A stretch of 8,834 nt of DNA from Dehalococcoidia bacterium (lineage in GTDB: Bacteria; Chloroflexota; Dehalococcoidia; UBA6926): the NCBI GenBank assembly GCA_012271225.1, contig JAAXGS010000105.1:4486-13319 (forward strand). Direction: 5' to 3'. A program made the translations under genes and the position numbers. Shown piece after piece: positions 5,913 through 8,834 of this stretch. How positions within the stretch are numbered: the first letter of the stretch is position 1; each line of letters opens with the position of its first letter. Under the pieces are notes generated by a model. It did no database searches and was not told the origin of the DNA. It was given only the letters and a program-made list of their open reading frames with translations.

Positions 5913-7451
5913 TCACGTCAGGCTTTGGTAGTGATACATGGGGTCTGCGGGAGCGGCCCAGTCCGCGTAATAGTCTCGCAGATACGGCTCAAGGCTGCTC
6001 GCCAGGCTGCGCCGACGGGTCAACTCCTCCGGCTCCGGCGTGCTCAACTCCTCACGCACCGCGCGCAGGACATCCTCCGTGGGGATGGTGCGAAACTCGC
6101 GGTTGTCCAGGATCGTTTTGCCCCCGACGATGACCGTCTCCACGTCCGCCGCGCGGGCGCGGGCGACGAGAACGTCAAGCACATCGAGGTTTTCCGCGAC
6201 GTAGGGAGAGGAGATGCGGTCCCAGTCCAGCAGGAGCATGTCCGCCCTCTTGCCGGGCTCAAGAGAACCGATCAGGCCCTCTCCAAAGGTGGTCTCGTAC
6301 GCGCCGCCAAGCGTCGCCATATGCAGAGCCTGGTGGGAGGTGAGGTGCGGCTCCGCAAGGCCCGGCGGTCGGTGCAGGCGGACGGCGAGCGCCATTTCCT
6401 GAAACAGATCATCATCATCGTTGATGGACGTGCTGTCCGTGCCGATGGCCACGCGGACGTTCTGGCGATGCATCTCCAGCACGGGCGCGACGCCGCTGCG
6501 CAGACGCAGGTTTGAGCTTGGGTTGTGGCTGACACTGACGCCCGTTTCCGCCAGGAGGGCGATGTCATCACGCGTGAGCCAGACGCCATGCGCGAGCGAT
6601 ACCTTTGGCCCCAGAAACCCGATCTCATAGAGACGGCGGATGGGCGTTTGCCCATGCAGCCGCTCCGCGTACAGGCGTTGATAGAAGCTCTCCACCGCGT
6701 GCGTGTGAATGCCCACGTCCGCCCGCCGGGCCAGTTCCGCCATGCGGCCCAGGGTCTCCTCATCGGCCCAATGGTAGCTCTGCGGGCTGTACAGAACCCG
6801 CACCATATCCGTGGCATCGGCGGGATATTCCCGGATGAGGTCTGCGGTCATGGACAGATAGTCCTCGGTGGGGATGGTCGCTCCCTGGATCATGCCGCGC
6901 AGACTATCGGCAAGATCGCTTGGCATCCGCCGCAGCACGTCCTCATCATCGCCGTAGATCAGGTAGCACTGGTTCTTGAACGCCAGTGAGAACGCCACGC
7001 GCACGCCGGCGTCCCTGAACGCTCGCAGATTGGCCTGCGCCTCATCCCACACCATGCCCCGGACCGCGGCGGATTGGTTGAACATCACCGTTGTCACGCC
7101 GGAGCGGATCAGGTTCATGAGTGTGAGGGCCATCATGGCGTACGGCTCAACGGGCCGACGGCCCCAGGAGTGATTGATCCACGTTTCAAGCCCGCCGTCC
7201 GGCTGTCCAAGCAGCAGGCCCGACAACCCGCGCCCGTGATGGTGCGCGTTGACAAGGCCGGGCATCAGGAATTGGCGGCCGTTTCCGACGACCTCCGCGT
7301 CAGGAAAGCGAGCGCGCAGATCCGCGTAGTCCCCCGCGACGACGATTTCGCCGTCCGTCTGCGCCACCGCGCCATCCGTCAGAACAACGCTCTGCCCGCC
7401 GGGATCAGCCCGCGTGAGAACATATTTGCCGCGCGTGAGTGTGGTCGCCAT
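5913..7451 (-). CDS. Amidohydrolase (TrzN/AtzA, MTA/SAH deaminase-like)
   Basis: Metal-dependent hydrolase of the amidohydrolase superfamily, cytosolic, 512 residues. The single-metal (subtype III) ligand set is complete: H70 and H72 in PGLVNAHHHG, H251 with the proton-shuttling E254 in IHTHAVES, H288 in SLAHGVWL, and D339 in IGTDS. VSHNPSSNLRLRSGVAP (306-323) and GSLEPGKRADMLLLD (395-409) are typical of the MTA/SAH deaminase, chlorohydrolase (AtzA/TrzN) and guanine deaminase branch. Those enzymes replace an amino or halogen group on a heterocyclic ring with hydroxyl. At 512 residues it exceeds MTA/SAH deaminases (about 430), with extra sequence near 160-225 and a C-terminal tail after about 450, so a different substrate is likely. 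ATG 7451 follows a strong GAGGAGG Shine-Dalgarno. It lies 74 nt downstream of the CBS-protein gene, with a hairpin in the gap. Confidence 0.92.
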   Translation of the reverse strand: MATTLTRGKYVLTRADPGGQSVVLTDGAVAQTDGEIVVAGDYADLRARFPDAEVVGNGRQFLMPGLVNAHHHGRGLSGLLLGQPDGGLETWINHSWGRRPVEPYAMMALTLMNLIRSGVTTVMFNQSAAVRGMVWDEAQANLRAFRDAGVRVAFSLAFKNQCYLIYGDDEDVLRRMPSDLADSLRGMIQGATIPTEDYLSMTADLIREYPADATDMVRVLYSPQSYHWADEETLGRMAELARRADVGIHTHAVESFYQRLYAERLHGQTPIRRLYEIGFLGPKVSLAHGVWLTRDDIALLAETGVSVSHNPSSNLRLRSGVAPVLEMHRQNVRVAIGTDSTSINDDDDLFQEMALAVRLHRPPGLAEPHLTSHQALHMATLGGAYETTFGEGLIGSLEPGKRADMLLLDWDRISSPYVAENLDVLDVLVARARAADVETVIVGGKTILDNREFRTIPTEDVLRAVREELSTPEPEELTRRRSLASSLEPYLRDYYADWAAPADPMYHYQSLT

Positions 7452-7465
7452 CCGTCCTCCTCTGC

Positions 7466-7485
7466 CCGCGCCGTTCAGGGCGCGG
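7466..7485 (-). other. Intercistronic hairpin between the CBS-protein and amidohydrolase genes
   Basis: CCGCGCC (7466-7472) and GGCGCGG (7479-7485) form a perfect 7-bp stem with a 6-nt loop. It lies between the CBS-protein stop (7526) and the amidohydrolase Shine-Dalgarno. No T-tract follows, so it may be a processing or stabilising element or an attenuator rather than a full terminator. Confidence 0.4.
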
Positions 7486-7525
7486 CAGCCTCAACGATTC
7501 TGTGAACGCGCCCTGTGGAATCGGC

Positions 7526-7981
7526 TCAGCGCTCGCCGAACGTTCCGGTGAGCCGCAGGAAATCGTGGCGAGTGATGATTCCCACAAGGGTATCGCCCCG
7601 CACGACGGGGATCCGCTTGAGGCGCCGCTGATGCATGATGCGCACGACGTCTTCAATGTTGGCGTTCTCGGTGATGGTGGTCACGGGGGACGACATCACC
7701 TCTGAAACCCGCATGGTGGCAAGGAGTCCGGTCAGATGATCAATGTTCCCGGCATTGACCACCTTGCCGAAGAGCTCAAAGACCGTGCCCCTCATGCCGG
7801 GGTCATGAATTGGCAGCAGGAAAAAGTCGGAATGGCTCATGATGCCGACGAGCCGATCACGATCATTGAGCACCGGCAGGGCGCTGATGTTGTGGTCGAG
7901 CATGACGTTCGCGGCATCCACCACGGTGGCGTCTGCGCGCACCGTATGCACGGGGCTGGACATGATTTCAGCAGCATTCAT
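7526..7981 (-). CDS. Tandem CBS-domain protein
   Basis: Stand-alone Bateman module of 151 residues with no other domain. The first CBS domain spans about 1-57 (IMSSPVHTVRADATVVDAANVMLDHNIS followed by LPVLNDRDRLVGIMSHSDF). The second spans about 90-148 (VMSSPVTTITENANIEDVVRIMHQRRLKRIPVV followed by LVGIITRHDFLRL). A linker of about 30 residues (58-89, containing GTVFELFG) joins them. Such proteins bind AMP, ATP, c-di-AMP or S-adenosyl ligands and act as energy or ligand sensors, and this one's ligand is unknown. ATG 7981 has a GAGG ribosome site 8 nt upstream. It lies 37 nt after otsB and before the amidohydrolase on the same strand, so it is likely co-transcribed and may report cell energy state. 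A direct link to trehalose synthesis is inference. Confidence 0.93.
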   Translation of the reverse strand: MNAAEIMSSPVHTVRADATVVDAANVMLDHNISALPVLNDRDRLVGIMSHSDFFLLPIHDPGMRGTVFELFGKVVNAGNIDHLTGLLATMRVSEVMSSPVTTITENANIEDVVRIMHQRRLKRIPVVRGDTLVGIITRHDFLRLTGTFGER

Positions 7982-8018
7982 TATTCGAACCTCGAGAACG
8001 CGGCGGCCATCGGGTCAA

Positions 8019-8834
8019 TCATACCGAATTGCCCGGCTGTCCGCGCGCGCCGGCTACAAGGCGTTGCAGAAACAGCGCCACGTCAGCGGGCGCATCCAGT
8101 TGATACATTGCATCCGTCCCCCAGCCGCCCGGCCCAACATAGACCGAGATTCCATCTGCCCGATTCGCCGCTCTGAATGCGTCCTCGTCCGTCCTGTCAT
8201 CCCCCAGGTAGATCGGCATATGCGCCTCGCCATCCCCGCGTCTGTCCAGGATTTCCATCAGGAAGCGCAGGGCCGCGCCCTTGTCCCGCGCGGACGCTGA
8301 GCGGATATCCAGCACCTTCTTGCCCTGCACAATGATCACCTGACCCCCGGCCACCGGCTCCGCAAGCGCCTCACGCGCGCGCGCCTCAACCTCAGGCTCA
8401 AGATCATCCGGGGTCAGGCGGTAGTGGATGCTGAGGCTGAGGCCTTTATCCTCCACAAACGCGCCGGGGATCGCGGCGATGGCCGATGCCAGGGAGCGCG
8501 CGATGTCCCGCATGGTCATGCGGGCGGCCGCCGCCGTCTCGTCCTCGGCTGAAAGCCCCGTCCCCTCAATCTCCATGCCGTGATTGCCGGAATAGACCGC
8601 CTCGGACAGTCCAACGCGGGCGCGCACGTCCACAAGCGCGCGGCCGCTGATCACCGCGACCTCAAACGCCGGCAGACTTGCGATCTCGCGCAGCGCTTCC
8701 GCGCACTCCGGAAGGATGCGGGCATCTTCAGGCCGCTCCACGATCGGCGCCAGCGTGCCGTCAAAATCACACGCGAGGAGCACCCGCCCGGATGCCCTGA
8801 TTCGGGCATCGACCTCGTCCCAACACTCAAAGAG
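8019..8834 (-). CDS. otsB: Trehalose-6-phosphate phosphatase (HAD superfamily), partial at the right edge
   Basis: Mg-dependent HAD phosphatase that removes phosphate from trehalose-6-phosphate to release trehalose, completing the pathway begun by OtsA. The frame is open to the window edge (271 visible residues). I treat it as 5'-partial: upstream of the GTG at 8783, 17 more residues (LFECWDEVDARIRASGR) form a helix-like lead-in of the kind seen in many OtsB proteins, and no Shine-Dalgarno precedes the GTG. Numbered from the GTG, HAD motif I is DFDGTL (D6, D8), motif II is VISGR (S46), followed by YSGNHGMEIEG (64-74) and the cap region with EDKGLSLSIHYR (111-122). The motif III lysine is likely in ARDKGAAL (K168), and motif IV is YLGDDRTDEDAF (D195, D196, D199). 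All catalytic residues are present. If the GTG were the start, the protein would be 254 residues. Confidence 0.9.
   Translation of the reverse strand, partial: LFECWDEVDARIRASGRVLLACDFDGTLAPIVERPEDARILPECAEALREIASLPAFEVAVISGRALVDVRARVGLSEAVYSGNHGMEIEGTGLSAEDETAAAARMTMRDIARSLASAIAAIPGAFVEDKGLSLSIHYRLTPDDLEPEVEARAREALAEPVAGGQVIIVQGKKVLDIRSASARDKGAALRFLMEILDRRGDGEAHMPIYLGDDRTDEDAFRAANRADGISVYVGPGGWGTDAMYQLDAPADVALFLQRLVAGARGQPGNSV

Overview
The window is high-GC bacterial DNA with closely packed genes and no RNA genes, transposases or CRISPR arrays that I can see. The organism cannot be fixed from this alone. The GC content, the Thr/Pro-rich linker of the small membrane protein, and the mix of stand-alone amidohydrolase, alpha/beta hydrolase and CBS genes would fit a Chloroflexota-type genome, but this is a weak inference.

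Layout, left to right. (i) Positions 1-1958, minus strand: otsA (trehalose-6-phosphate synthase), then a metallophosphoesterase cut by the left edge, 27 nt apart and probably co-transcribed. (ii) Positions 1959-2200: a divergent promoter region with a 10+10 bp inverted repeat laid over the predicted otsA promoter. (iii) Positions 2201-4343, plus strand: an alpha/beta hydrolase and an MFS exporter, separated by a strong nested hairpin. (iv) Positions 4340-5443, minus strand: ada, a complete bifunctional DNA alkylation-repair protein and regulator. It converges on the MFS gene, and the two stop codons share one CTAG. (v) Positions 5444-5912: a 63-residue membrane-anchored protein lying between two perfect 37-bp direct repeats exactly 350 bp apart. 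Each repeat sits just upstream of a minus-strand gene. (vi) Positions 5913-8834, minus strand: otsB (trehalose-6-phosphate phosphatase, open at the right edge), a two-CBS-domain protein and a TrzN/MTA-SAH-deaminase-like amidohydrolase, probably one operon ending at a hairpin near 5900.

How they work together: OtsA and OtsB together would make trehalose from UDP-glucose and glucose-6-phosphate. Here they lie in separate minus-strand units about 6 kb apart, with unrelated genes between them. The CBS protein is a plausible nucleotide sensor in the otsB unit. Ada, the hydrolase and the MFS pump look like independent stress or housekeeping functions. The least explained parts are the 37-bp repeat pair and the two palindromic operator-like sites upstream of otsA and ada. 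I see no complete novel multi-gene system.
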